Positions 28,519 to 37,936 of a stretch of DNA of 64,000 nucleotides are shown here, one piece after another. Numbering within the stretch: the stretch's first letter is position 1; every line of letters begins with the position of its first letter. Under the pieces are notes generated by a model. The model was not told the DNA's origin. It made no database searches and saw only the letters and a list, made by a program, of their open reading frames with translations. The translations under genes and the position numbers were made by a program. The stretch covers positions 1,550,001-1,614,000 of the forward strand of contig NZ_JAGQEE010000001.1 in assembly GCF_018304945.1 (NCBI RefSeq), given 5' to 3'. Origin of the DNA: Collimonas humicola (lineage in GTDB: Bacteria; Pseudomonadota; Gammaproteobacteria; Burkholderiales; Burkholderiaceae_D).

Positions 28519-29003
28519 GCTCGATTCCTTTCTATTAATTCAAAAAAATCAAAAAAAATGCAGCACCCGGCGCGCGCCTGGCCATTCGCTTGCAAAGCGT
28601 ATCGGCGCCGATGCTGTCGACGCTGATGTCCGCTTTCACAAGGAATGCCCGTCCAGAAAGGAAAAAGGGCCATGTCTCGGCCCGATTATTTGTAACTGCC
28701 TGCGACAGAAAATGGCGCCATGACGCCGGCATCGATCAACGATGGTCGCCCCCAAAGCAAAAAAACATTTATCCCGTTTGGCCTCTTTTATATTTTCGCG
28801 GGGCAACCTAGATAAGGACTGTTGATAAAACCACTATGAAAGGTTTTGCAATCGACGGCCGAGTGCTCGCTTCTAAACTATAAATCGGGAGTTTTGCATA
28901 TGGGCGGTTACAGAGAATGGGCGGATTCGAGGCGGTATGCCTTGCTTGCCGGCGCCGAGCCGGCAGCCGAAATGAATGCTTCTTTTCATATTCGGGGACA
29001 GAG
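28519..29003. other. Intergenic region before the HExxH lipoprotein
   Basis: No gene recognised; the frame at 28535-28732 on the minus strand looks fortuitous. The region contains a second terminator-like repeat at 28662-28690 and an AT-rich stretch at 28760-28870 that probably carries the promoter of the lipoprotein gene. Confidence 0.55.
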
Positions 29004-30749
29004 ATGAGCGACACCAATCAAGCGCAAGGCAAGCTGGCGATGATGACCTTGGCCGCGCTGCTGCTTGCAGGCTGCGGCGACGGCAGCAGTTCGGCGCCGG
29101 CCGCCAGTTCGGAGAGTGCGCAGAATCAAAGCATGGCAGCGGTGAAAAATCCGCCTGCGGCCGCCACCGTATCCGGCAAGATCACTTACGATTTCGTGCC
29201 GGCGGTGGCCAGCAAGGACGGCCAGGGCCAATGGCTGGCCAAGCTTGACTATGCCAAGACCGTGCAAAAGCCGGCGCGCAATGTGGTGGTCGAATTGATC
29301 AACGACAAAAGCAGCAAGGTATTGCTGTCGACCGAAACCGATGCGCATGGCAACTACAGCTTCCAGGCCCCGCTCGACACCGCGGTCCACGTACGCGCCA
29401 AGGCGCAGATGCTGCGCACTGCCGGCAAGGTCGCCGGGCCGAGCTGGAACTTCGCGGTGCGCGACAGCTCATCGGACGGCTACGGCGTCACGGTCGACGG
29501 CGCCGCCTTGTTTGCAATGGATGGGGCCAGCTTCAACAGCGGCAGGAAAGCCAGCATCCACGACCTCAATGCGGCCTCCGGCTGGGATGCGGTGACTGGA
29601 AGCTACGCCAATCCGCGCAGCGCCGGTCCGTTCGCCATTCTCGATACGGTCTACAGCGCCAGCCACAAGGTGCTGGAAGCCGACAAGAACCTGAGCTTCC
29701 CGCCTTTGAATGTATTCTGGAGTCCGGGCAGCGATGACGGCACCTACTTCAACGGCGTCGGCGACAAGACCCTGCGCGGGCTGCATATCCTCGGCCACGA
29801 AGATGTCGACACCGACGAGTACGATGCCGGCGTCATTGCGCACGAGTGGGGGCACTATTTCCAGGCCAGCTTCTCACGCGACGACAGCACCGGCGGCCCG
29901 CACAGCAGCGCCAACCTGCTCGACATGCGGCTGGCGTTCAGCGAGGGCTGGGGCAATGCGTTTTCCAGCATGGCGCGCAGCGATCCGATGTATGTCGACA
30001 CCCAGGGCCCAGCGCAAGCCAATGTCGGCGTGGTGTTCAAGGTCGATGAGATCCCGGACGAAGTAGCCAAAGCCTGGTTCGGCGAAGTCGCGGTGCAGTC
30101 CGTGCTGTACCGCCTGCACCAGTCGCCCGATATCGGCTTCCTGCCGATCTACCAGGCCATGGCGGCGCAAAAGAAATCGCCCGCCTTCACCAGCCTGTTT
30201 TCCTTCGCCACCGCGCTGCGCGGCAACGTCAATGCCGCCGGCCAGGCCACGCTCGACAATCTGCTGGCGGAAATCAACACCGTCAACAAGGACCGGCTCG
30301 ACATGTTCGGCCTCAGGCAAGCCGATCTGCCGCCGGCCGTGACCGCTGCCAACAAGGGGTTCGTGCTGCCGGTGTATACCGCGCTGGAAGCCGGCGTCAA
30401 ATCAAAGACCGGCACTATCGGCAAGGATGCGACGGTATGCACCACCAGCGCCTACGGCAAGAACAACAAGCTGGGCGTTTATCGCTACCTGCGCTTCAGC
30501 CTGCCGCAGAAAGGCAAGCACACGGTGCGCATCAGCGCCGACGGCGGGCTGTATCCTTTCTTCCAGCTGTACAGCAAAGGCCAGCCGATCGCGGGCAATA
30601 TGGTGAAAGATCCGAATCTCGGCGGCGCCTACAATGTCGACTATGACCTGCCGGCGCAGGATGACTATGTCGCCACCATCAACGCCGTCGCCAATAGCGG
30701 CTGCTTCAAGATCCTGCTTGCGCAGGTCAAAACCGGAGAAATGCAATGA
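29004..30749 (+). CDS. Secreted HExxH zinc-metalloprotease lipoprotein
   Basis: A protein of about 581 residues with a lipoprotein signal (MMTLAALLLAGC, lipobox LLAGC) reached from ATG 29004 (MSDTNQ). After a Ser/Ala linker there is a beta-rich domain like a carboxypeptidase regulatory fold (residues 60-140, ending in DAHGNYSFQAPLD). The catalytic domain has VIAHEWGHYFQ (HExxH) and, downstream, LAFSEGWGNAF, whose Glu suits the third zinc ligand. A C-terminal domain begins near KTGTIGKDATVC and resembles a pre-peptidase beta-domain. It is probably an outer-membrane or surface protease. The stop overlaps the next gene by ATGA, so the two are coupled. Peptidase family not named. Confidence 0.8.
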   Translation: MSDTNQAQGKLAMMTLAALLLAGCGDGSSSAPAASSESAQNQSMAAVKNPPAAATVSGKITYDFVPAVASKDGQGQWLAKLDYAKTVQKPARNVVVELINDKSSKVLLSTETDAHGNYSFQAPLDTAVHVRAKAQMLRTAGKVAGPSWNFAVRDSSSDGYGVTVDGAALFAMDGASFNSGRKASIHDLNAASGWDAVTGSYANPRSAGPFAILDTVYSASHKVLEADKNLSFPPLNVFWSPGSDDGTYFNGVGDKTLRGLHILGHEDVDTDEYDAGVIAHEWGHYFQASFSRDDSTGGPHSSANLLDMRLAFSEGWGNAFSSMARSDPMYVDTQGPAQANVGVVFKVDEIPDEVAKAWFGEVAVQSVLYRLHQSPDIGFLPIYQAMAAQKKSPAFTSLFSFATALRGNVNAAGQATLDNLLAEINTVNKDRLDMFGLRQADLPPAVTAANKGFVLPVYTALEAGVKSKTGTIGKDATVCTTSAYGKNNKLGVYRYLRFSLPQKGKHTVRISADGGLYPFFQLYSKGQPIAGNMVKDPNLGGAYNVDYDLPAQDDYVATINAVANSGCFKILLAQVKTGEMQ

Positions 30750-31276
30750 CCGTCCTCATGAAAAACAGCCTGCTGGCGCTGACTGTGCTCACTGCGCTGG
30801 CTTGCGGCATGCAGCATGGCATCGCCAAGCCCCTGCCGGAGATCGCGCAAAAACCGGCAGGCGCCCGCCATGGCGAAAAAGTCAGCGCGCCGGTCACCGT
30901 CGAATTGGCGTCCGGCAGCGCAACCAGCAAGAACGCCACCCTGCCGATCCTGCTGCAATTCACTACCGACCAGCCGAATACCCCGCTGCATGTGGAATAC
31001 CGCGGCAATGCCGGCTTGTCCGTGGTCACGCTGGGCAGCGCCAACCTGGTCAGCAACCAGGATGGCGTGGCCACCGATACGCCCAACGTCCGTGCCGCGG
31101 CCGACGGCGTGTATGAGCTGAATGTGTTCGTCACGCTGGGCGACCGCACCAAGGCGGTGTCGCTGCCGGTCACTGTCGGCAACGCCAGGGCGGTCCGCAA
31201 GATGGCAGGCAAGGCGCTGCGCACGCCGCAGGGTGAGAACCTGACGGTAATGCCGGCGCAGGAAAAGGTGCGCTAG
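30746..31276 (+). CDS. Exported partner of the HExxH lipoprotein
   Basis: A 176-residue protein with signal peptide (KNSLLALTVLTALACGM, cleavage near GIAKP); the start may be ATG 30746 or 30758. The mature part is a beta-sandwich-like domain (APVTVELASG, PLHVEYRGNAGLSVVTLG, DGVYELNVFVTLG) with no family recognised. Translational coupling to the protease gene suggests it is an accessory, inhibitor or chaperone for it. This is inference from gene order. Confidence 0.65.
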   Translation: MTVLMKNSLLALTVLTALACGMQHGIAKPLPEIAQKPAGARHGEKVSAPVTVELASGSATSKNATLPILLQFTTDQPNTPLHVEYRGNAGLSVVTLGSANLVSNQDGVATDTPNVRAAADGVYELNVFVTLGDRTKAVSLPVTVGNARAVRKMAGKALRTPQGENLTVMPAQEKVR

Positions 31277-31279
31277 TGA

Positions 31280-31320
31280 ACTGTAACAGCCGAATCGAGA
31301 GTGAATTGGGTTGTTACAGT
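31280..31320. terminator. Inverted repeat between convergent genes
   Basis: ACTGTAACA (31280-31288) and TGTTACAGT (31312-31320) form a 9-bp perfect stem just after the partner gene. A second stem, GGAGCC / GGCTCC, follows at about 31336-31367 with T5 in its loop. Probably a bidirectional end of transcription toward the TonB receptor gene. Confidence 0.45.
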
Positions 31321-31399
31321 CCACCAGGCTGCTGCCGGCGCGGGGAGCCACAAGTTTTTATCGGCTCCCTGTTGCCGCCAGGCGCTGCGCTTGCCAATG

Positions 31400-33841
31400 T
31401 CAGAAATTATAACGGCCGGTTAGCACGAACACCCTGCCCGGCTCAAAGCCGATGCCTTGCTGCAGATTGGCGAAGCTGCCGTACAGGCGGCGGTTGAGCA
31501 GATTGCGAGCGCCGAGCGTGAGCGACCAGCGCCTGGCGGCGTAACGCAGGTTGCCGTCGAGCGAGACCTGGCCGCCGATATGGTCGCCGCTGTTGCTGGG
31601 ATAGCCGGTGCGGGCAGTCGCCCCCACGCCGTAGCCCCAGCCGCGCCAGGCTGGCGTCTGCAGGTCGTAGCTGCTCCAGAAGCTGGCCTGGTGGCGCGCA
31701 ATCAGCGAAGGCTCGACCACAAAGCCGGCCGGCTGCGCATAGCTAAAGTCGGTGTAGCTGTAGGAGGCGACGAGATTCCAGCCTGGCAGCGGACTGCCGG
31801 CCAGGTCGAACTCCGTGCCGCGGCTGATGGTGGGCGGCAGCAGCCCGGTGTACAGATTGCCGTCGGCATCGTAGGCAAAGCCGTAAAGGACATTTGCATG
31901 GGACGCCCGGAATACTGAAGTCGTCAGTATCAGGCGTTCATCCAGAAAATTCAGCTTGACGCCCGCTTCCAGCGACTTGCCATCCGTCGGCGGCAGGTTG
32001 TACAGACCGGGAGGGCCGCCGCCGTAGCGGATGCCCGACGGCTGCGCCTGCAGCACAAAACTTTTCTGCCGGTTGGCGTACAGCGTGACATGATCGTTCA
32101 ACTGGTAGGACAGCCCGATATTGTAGACCGGCTTGCTCTGCGGATGCAGCGACGTGACCTCTTCCGTCTGCGGGTCGGTAGCGTGCGACCAGGCGCGGGT
32201 ATAGCCAAGATTGACCAGGAAACGCCAGCGCCGCCAGCTCAGCTGGTCCTGCAAAAACCAGTTGTTATAGTTCAGCGTCACCGCCGGACCGAACGGCGTC
32301 AGATTGGTTGCCGGCACCTCCGGCAGGCTGCTGCGGGACAGCGTCGCCATCATGGGCGGACCTATTTCCGCCATCGGCACCGCCCGCCAGCTATAGCTGA
32401 GCGCTACGCCTGCCAGCACCGTATGCTTGACCTGCCCGCTATGAAAAGTGCCGTGCACGCTGTTTTCCAGATTCCAGCCATAGGCGCTCGATTCCAGCGC
32501 TTGCGTCTGGCAATCCCGCAATCCGGCGCCGGCTGCATCGCTTTGCACGCAGTTATATGAACGCGACGACAAGCGCGTCCGCATATAGTTGCCCTTGCTC
32601 TGCCAGCCCCAGCTGCTGCCCATCTTCTGCTGTACGTCATAGCTGGCGCCGACGCTGGTGCTCAGCAAGCCGTCGTCCACCACGCCGATCGGGCCAAGGC
32701 CGCCGTTGGCCTGCTGGTTGCGCTGATAATTGATGCCGGCCACGGCCACTGTGCCGTCGCGGCGATAGCCCAGCGACGGCGCGAAATAGACGTCGCGCGC
32801 ACTGTCGTAGCGGTCGATTGCATCCGAGTCGCGGCTGCCGGAGATGATCACCCTGTGCGTCCACGCCTGGTCGTCCGACAGCGCGCCGGCCAGGTCGAAC
32901 GCATAGCGCTGGTGGCCCTGGGTTCCTGCCTCCACCGTCAGCTCCCGCACCGGCTCGGCCTGCGGCCGCTTGGTGATGATGTTGACCAGCCCGCCCGGTT
33001 CCATGTCGCCGTTGGCGACGATCGAATCGGCGCCCTTGATGACTTCTATCCTGTCGATCGCCGCCAGCGGCGTATGCAGCGGCGAACTGGCATTGTCGAT
33101 GCGGGATGCGCCTTGCTCCAGGCCGTTGATGCGGGTAGGCGCCAGGAACCCGCGGATATACACCGTGGTATCGACGCCGAGGTTATAGATATTGACGCCG
33201 CTGACGTCGTGCAAGGCATCCAGCACCGACTGCGACTGCTGACTGGCCAGCGCCTCTTGCGTCACCACCTGCACCGATTGCGGAATCTGGGAAAGCGGCA
33301 TGCTGGTGCGGGTGGCGCTGCTGCTGCTGACGGCGGCAAAACCCTGTACGGCCGCGCCATCGGGCGGCGGAAAGACAATCATCTCCATCAGCAGCGCATC
33401 GTCCCTGGCGCCGACCGCCGCGGCCTGCACATCGGCTGCCTGCAACGGCCGCTGCGCCGATGGCGCCGACGCCTGGGGCCGCAATGCATAACCGCCCTCG
33501 GCCTTGGCGACGGCTTCCAGCCCGGTGCCGCTCAGCAGACGCACGAGAGCATCGGCCACGGCATGTGTTCCATTCAGGCCGGGGCTGACCTTATCAAGCA
33601 CCAGCGCCGGATCATAGGCAAGCGAAATGCCGGCCCGCGCGGCAAAGACCGCCAGCACCTGGTTCAATTTGCCTGCGTTTATTGCGTAATTTTTTGCCTG
33701 CTGCGCCGCTTGGGCGCATGCCAGCTGAGGGGCGCCAAAGCTTGCCGATGCCAGGCACCAGCAAGCCATGTGTAAGCGCATGGCCACAGAAAGCGGCCGC
33801 GATGTATCAAAAATCCGTCGCCGAGAATTTTGTAGAACCAT
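31400..33841 (-). CDS. TonB-dependent siderophore receptor with signalling domain
   Basis: Outer-membrane receptor of 813 residues. After the signal peptide (..ASASFGAPQLACAQA) comes the secretin/TonB N-terminal signalling domain (about residues 50-120, INAGKLNQVLAVFAARAGIS), which talks to a FecR-type anti-sigma factor. The plug follows (SQIPQSVQVVTQEAL, DVSGVNIYNLGVD, IEVIKGADSIVANG), then the 22-strand barrel ending in VFVLTGRYNF with the usual terminal aromatic. The FecI and FecR genes lie directly upstream on the same strand, so it probably takes up a ferric siderophore and induces its own synthesis. Ligand unknown. Confidence 0.93.
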   Translation of the reverse strand: MVLQNSRRRIFDTSRPLSVAMRLHMACWCLASASFGAPQLACAQAAQQAKNYAINAGKLNQVLAVFAARAGISLAYDPALVLDKVSPGLNGTHAVADALVRLLSGTGLEAVAKAEGGYALRPQASAPSAQRPLQAADVQAAAVGARDDALLMEMIVFPPPDGAAVQGFAAVSSSSATRTSMPLSQIPQSVQVVTQEALASQQSQSVLDALHDVSGVNIYNLGVDTTVYIRGFLAPTRINGLEQGASRIDNASSPLHTPLAAIDRIEVIKGADSIVANGDMEPGGLVNIITKRPQAEPVRELTVEAGTQGHQRYAFDLAGALSDDQAWTHRVIISGSRDSDAIDRYDSARDVYFAPSLGYRRDGTVAVAGINYQRNQQANGGLGPIGVVDDGLLSTSVGASYDVQQKMGSSWGWQSKGNYMRTRLSSRSYNCVQSDAAGAGLRDCQTQALESSAYGWNLENSVHGTFHSGQVKHTVLAGVALSYSWRAVPMAEIGPPMMATLSRSSLPEVPATNLTPFGPAVTLNYNNWFLQDQLSWRRWRFLVNLGYTRAWSHATDPQTEEVTSLHPQSKPVYNIGLSYQLNDHVTLYANRQKSFVLQAQPSGIRYGGGPPGLYNLPPTDGKSLEAGVKLNFLDERLILTTSVFRASHANVLYGFAYDADGNLYTGLLPPTISRGTEFDLAGSPLPGWNLVASYSYTDFSYAQPAGFVVEPSLIARHQASFWSSYDLQTPAWRGWGYGVGATARTGYPSNSGDHIGGQVSLDGNLRYAARRWSLTLGARNLLNRRLYGSFANLQQGIGFEPGRVFVLTGRYNF

Positions 33842-33999
33842 ACGAATTGCTTTCTCGGTTAGCTATCAGAAGCGCCTGCCCGGCAAACCCCATCGCATAA
33901 AATCGCAGGAAAAAGAGCTTGCTCTGTCAGGTCAAACCACACCACATCAAATTTCAAATCCGGCTGCATTGGAAGATATCGAAAGATGCGCCATGCCCG

Positions 34000-34959
34000 C
34001 TAGGCTTTAGTCACCGTCACCCAATAGCGGCTTATTTTTTCCACGCGCACCGGCAATACCTTGCTAAGCAAAAACAGCACCTGGTCCGTGTCGTTCAGCT
34101 GGAATGCTCCCGACACCAGCTGATCGGCTACCGTCGGATCGCACACAAGACGGCCATGACGATAGCGCGCCAGCTCGTCGATGAAATCGGCAAGCCGCAT
34201 TTTCTCGGCAACCAGCACGCCTTGCGACCACAGCGCCAGCGTACCGTCAGCCTTCTGCACCGGCTCTACGCCTTTGGCAGTAAATACGCATTGCTGGCCA
34301 GCCTTCAGCAGCACCGCCTTGCCTTCCGATTTTTGCGGGACAACTTCGACGGCGCCCTCGAACACCGCCACATGACTGCGCATGCCCTCCTGCCGGACAT
34401 CGAAACGGGTACCCAGCGCGCGCAGCATGCCGTGCCGGGTCTGCACCAAGAACGGCCGCGCCGGGACAAGCTGGTCGCGTCCGCTGTTGACCAGCATCTC
34501 GCCGGTGTACAGCCGCACCAGCCTCCTGGAGGCATCGAATTTGACGTCGATCGAACTGGCTGTGTTCAGCATCAGCCGGGAACCGTCCGACAACGCAACA
34601 TCGCGCTGTTCGCCGGTGCCGGTCTGATACTCCGCAGTCCACTCCTCCCACGGCATCCTGGTCGCCAGCCACGCTACCGGGGCCGCTGTCAGCAGCAGCG
34701 ACAAGGCTTTCAGCGCCGTGCGCCGCTGCTGGTACGACGCCGGGCGATCGAGCACCGGCATGCCAAGCTCGGCCGGGATGTCGCTGAATGCATTATTGAT
34801 TTTTTGCGCGCACAGCCAGGCGCGCTGGTGTTCGGGGCTGCGCGAACGCCAGCGCTGCCAGGCTTGCTGGTCGGCTTCGGTCGCCTCGCCGCCATGCAAG
34901 GTCATCAGCCAGGTTGCGGCTTCGCGGATGATCGCGGGATTGATAGGGGTTTCGCTCAT
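34000..34959 (-). CDS. fecR: FecR-family transmembrane sigma regulator
   Basis: A 319-residue inner-membrane protein. The N-terminal DUF4880 domain (REAATWLMTLHGGEATEADQ) binds the sigma factor. One membrane segment follows (ALSLLLTAAPVAWLA, about residue 90). The periplasmic FecR domain (RDVALSDGSRLMLNTASS) and C-terminal DUF4974-like domain follow. It relays the receptor signal to FecI. The start at 34959 (MSETPIN) overlaps the fecI stop (ATGA). Confidence 0.92.
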   Translation of the reverse strand: MSETPINPAIIREAATWLMTLHGGEATEADQQAWQRWRSRSPEHQRAWLCAQKINNAFSDIPAELGMPVLDRPASYQQRRTALKALSLLLTAAPVAWLATRMPWEEWTAEYQTGTGEQRDVALSDGSRLMLNTASSIDVKFDASRRLVRLYTGEMLVNSGRDQLVPARPFLVQTRHGMLRALGTRFDVRQEGMRSHVAVFEGAVEVVPQKSEGKAVLLKAGQQCVFTAKGVEPVQKADGTLALWSQGVLVAEKMRLADFIDELARYRHGRLVCDPTVADQLVSGAFQLNDTDQVLFLLSKVLPVRVEKISRYWVTVTKA

Positions 34960-35456
34960 GGCAGGGAAAACATCAGGCACTGTTCAAAGCCCAGCACCAT
35001 GTGGCGCTTGACGGTACGCACTGAAATGTCCAGGCGCTCGGCGATCTCGGCATAGGTCAGGCCTTCCAGCTGCGACAGCAGGAAAGTGCTGCGCGCCTTG
35101 GCCGGCAGCCGGTCCAGCATGGCATCGATTTCAAACAAGGTCTCAAGCAGCATCGCACGATATTCCTGCGACGGCGCCAGCGCCTCAGGCATTGTCGCCA
35201 GCGTTTCCAAATAGCTGCGTTCCAGGGCATCGCGCCGATGGGCATTGGCGACCAGGCCCTTGGCGATGACGGTCAGGTAGGCGCGCGGCTCCTCGATCAC
35301 CTCGATCGCCGACTTCAGCAGCACGCGCACGAACGTATCCTGCGCAATATCCGCGGCGTGGTCGATATTGCCTAGACGCCGACGCAACCATCCGAGCAAC
35401 CAGTTATGGTGCTCAATATATAAGGACTGTATCGATGTAGCCTCAACCTTGGGCAT
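34956..35456 (-). CDS. fecI: ECF sigma factor, FecI type
   Basis: A 166-residue ECF sigma factor with sigma region 2 (AADIAQDTFVRVLLK) and region 4 helix-turn-helix (LEGLTYAEIAERLDISVRTV). The ATG at 35456 (MPKVEAT) has AGGAGAG 7 bases upstream. It should direct RNA polymerase to the receptor gene when released by FecR. No convincing Fur box was seen in the sequence upstream, which is surprising for such a system. Confidence 0.93.
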   Translation of the reverse strand: MPKVEATSIQSLYIEHHNWLLGWLRRRLGNIDHAADIAQDTFVRVLLKSAIEVIEEPRAYLTVIAKGLVANAHRRDALERSYLETLATMPEALAPSQEYRAMLLETLFEIDAMLDRLPAKARSTFLLSQLEGLTYAEIAERLDISVRTVKRHMVLGFEQCLMFSLP

Positions 35457-36390
35457 AAGCGGCTCTCCTATGTGGCTCTTTTGCGGCATTTTTCGGCATG
35501 TGACTGGCAGCTTTCCTCATGGGAGACGCGCTCTGCCAACCGCAGGCAGGGCTAAGCTTAAAATCAGGGATGCAGGCAATTGCGTAAAAACAGCTTGGCT
35601 TTTTCCAGTACTGACGCTCCTGCGACGCCTCTTTGCAAAACCAACACAATGCAAAAAAAACGCGTACTGAATTTTAGCTCTACTTAATTCAAGACCAAAA
35701 TGTAGGGCTAATTTACGCTGGCCGTCAACAAGACAAAAGGGGCGAAGCAACATAATCCTCACTAAACATTTAATTATTTGAACATTTGCTTAGCTTGCTG
35801 TTAACAAGTCTGCAAATGGCGGCGACGATTGTTACCCGGACGCGCAGTCGTCATTTGACATTCAGACAGACAGGGTTGTCTATGGGACGGCGCGGTGGAC
35901 ACAACAGGGTAATGAAGCAAGCCGCTTCACTTCACGAACAGAAGCAATATCGAGGCCAAGCGCGGCTGATTTCTGCCGGATTTTCTTATCGCAAAAAACG
36001 TATATAGATAGAACAAAAAAATCTATAGAAAGATGCGCTCTTTTCTTTTTCCTCGCGCGCGTTGGGCCGTAGCGCCAGCGCCATAGGCGCGCCGGCCAGA
36101 ATGACGCTGCGAACGGCGCGGCATGCAAACAAAGCGGATGGAATTCATTTGACAAGTTTTGGCAGCAATTGCCAAACCGCCCCAATTTGGTGCTCAACCC
36201 ATGCCCTGGAGAGAGAGCGTGGTCCAAGCTTGTGCCTCTGCGAGAAGCAGATGAGGTCTCGGCAGAATTCTGATGGGCGGGAACAACGGCGCTCGCTTGT
36301 TCCAAGGGCAATCGACCAGGACCGAATGATCGAGAATTTCATAAAACGCGACAAAGCCAAAACCAGGTTTTCGTCGCACGGACACACGTA

Positions 36391-36472
36391 GCTAATTGGG
36401 GTCAGAGCTAATTGGGGTCAGAGTCGAATTTCTGCACGTTTTTTGCAGAAATTCGACTCTGACCCCAATTAG
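36391..36472. repeat. Perfect 29-bp inverted repeat with tandem GGGGTCAGAG units
   Basis: The arm at 36408-36436 begins CTAATTGGGGTCAGAG and is exactly complementary to 36444-36472 across a 7-base loop. A 16-base unit (GCTAATTGGGGTCAGA) is also repeated directly at 36391 and 36407. Sequences of this type recur in many proteobacterial genomes near REP-associated tyrosine transposases; no such gene is in the window. Confidence 0.8.
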
Positions 36473-36545
36473 CGGGCTACGGCTTGCGTGCCCGGTCGTT
36501 AGAAAAACAAAACGATGAATGCGCCCGGCTCTCTGCGAACCCGTC

Positions 36546-36605
36546 ATATGGGGTCGGAGTAATTTACGACGATACTGCCGTCGTAAAAAAACTCTGACCC
36601 CACAT
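36546..36605. repeat. Second, imperfect GGGGTC palindrome
   Basis: ATATGGGGTCGGAGTAATTT and, on the other side, the complement of ATGTGGGGTCAGAGTTTTTT flank a TACGACG/CGTCGTA core. It is related to the element at 36391-36472 but with a different inner stem, and lies just beyond the rarA stop codon, where it may also end transcription. Confidence 0.6.
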
Positions 36606-36628
36606 GACTCGGCCAGCGCAGTGTCCGC

Positions 36629-37936
36629 CTACCTGCCGCCCCTGGCATCGTCATCCAGGCTGCGGAGGAACTGCATTTTCTCGGCAATCTTGGCTTCCAC
36701 GCCGCGCGGCACCGGCCGGTACCAGCCGGGATCTTCGATGCCGTCCGGAAGGTAGGTTTCTCCTGCCGCGTAGGCATGCGGCTCATCGTGCGCATAGCGG
36801 TACTCGTGGCCGTAGCCGAGTTCCTTCATCAGCTTGGTCGGCGCATTGCGCAGGTGCACCGGCACTTCGCGCGACTTGTCCTTGCGTACAAATGCCATGG
36901 CCTGGTTGAAGGCGTTGTAGCCGGCGTTGCTCTTGGCGGCGATCGCCAGGTAGATGACGGCCTGCCCCAGCGCCAGCTCGCCTTCCGGCGAACCCAGCCG
37001 CTCGAAGGTGGCGGCGGCGTCGGTGGCGATCTGCATCGCGCGCGGATCGGCCAGGCCGATATCTTCCCATGCCATGCGGATGATCCGCCGCGACAGGTAC
37101 TTGGGATCGGCGCCGCCGTCCAGCATGCGGCACAGCCAGTACAGCGCGCCATCCGGGCTGGAGCCGCGCACCGATTTATGCAGGGCGGAAATCTGGTCGT
37201 AGAAATTATCGCCGCCCTTGTCGAAACGGCGCGCATTCAAGGTCAGCGCATTTTGCAGGAACTCGGCGGTCACTTGCGTCACGCCCGAAGCTTTGATAGC
37301 GCTGCCGCTCTGCTCCAGCAAATTGAGCAATCGGCGTGCGTCGCCGTCGGCGTAGCCGATCAGGGTATCGACGGCGGCATCGTCAAACTGCAGGTGCGAC
37401 AACACCCGCTCCTGCGCGCGCGCCAGCAACTGCTTGAGCTCATCGTCGCTCAACGCCTGTAACACATACACTTGCGCTCGCGACAGCAGAGCCGAATTGA
37501 CTTCAAACGAAGGATTTTCGGTGGTCGCGCCAATGAAAGTCACCAAGCCCGATTCTGCATACGGCAGCAAGGCATCTTGCTGCGATTTGTTGAAGCGATG
37601 AATTTCATCGACGAACAGAATAGTATGCTTGCCCTGCGCCAGGTACTGCTGCGCCTGCTCCATCGCCGCGCGGATATCCTTGACGCCGGAAAACACTGCC
37701 GACAACGGGATGAATTCGCAGTCGAAGGCATTCGCAGTCAAACGCGCCAGCGTGGTCTTGCCGACGCCCGGCGGCCCCCACAAGATCATGGAATGCGGCC
37801 TGCCCGACTCAAACGCGAGCCGCAGCGGCTTGCCCGCGCCCAGCAAATGGCTCTGCCCAATCACTTCATCCAGGGTCGCCGGACGCAGGGCTTCGGCCAA
37901 TGGCGGAGTGGGTTCTACTTTGAAGAGGTCGGACAT
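36629..37936 (-). CDS. rarA: Replication-associated recombination protein A (AAA+ ATPase)
   Basis: Cytoplasmic AAA+ clamp-loader-like ATPase that acts at stalled replication forks. The 435-residue protein starts MSDLFKVEPTPPLAEALRP (ATG 37936). Walker A GPPGVGKTT is at residues 54-62, Walker B ILFVDEIHRF near residue 107 and sensor 1 GATTENPSFEVN follows. The C-terminal MgsA domain (DPRAMQIATDAA, HLRNAPTKLMKELGYG) is complete. It is usually followed directly by serS; here serS is 19 kb away on the same strand. Confidence 0.97.
   Translation of the reverse strand: MSDLFKVEPTPPLAEALRPATLDEVIGQSHLLGAGKPLRLAFESGRPHSMILWGPPGVGKTTLARLTANAFDCEFIPLSAVFSGVKDIRAAMEQAQQYLAQGKHTILFVDEIHRFNKSQQDALLPYAESGLVTFIGATTENPSFEVNSALLSRAQVYVLQALSDDELKQLLARAQERVLSHLQFDDAAVDTLIGYADGDARRLLNLLEQSGSAIKASGVTQVTAEFLQNALTLNARRFDKGGDNFYDQISALHKSVRGSSPDGALYWLCRMLDGGADPKYLSRRIIRMAWEDIGLADPRAMQIATDAAATFERLGSPEGELALGQAVIYLAIAAKSNAGYNAFNQAMAFVRKDKSREVPVHLRNAPTKLMKELGYGHEYRYAHDEPHAYAAGETYLPDGIEDPGWYRPVPRGVEAKIAEKMQFLRSLDDDARGGR

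Larger units (their letters stand above)
35457..36628. other. 1.2-kb gene-free region with palindromic repeats
   Basis: No convincing gene: open frames such as 35880-36311 on the minus strand lack domains. The right part contains GGGGTCAGAG-type repeats at 36391-36472 and 36546-36605. The region separates the fec system from rarA and marks one border of the accessory block. Confidence 0.6.

Noticed and set aside
28535-28732. 65-residue minus-strand frame
   Set aside because: Reads through the second terminator repeat, no recognisable domain or ribosome site.
35880-36311. 143-residue minus-strand frame in the fec-rarA spacer
   Set aside because: Low-complexity basic and cysteine composition, no domain and no upstream signals.
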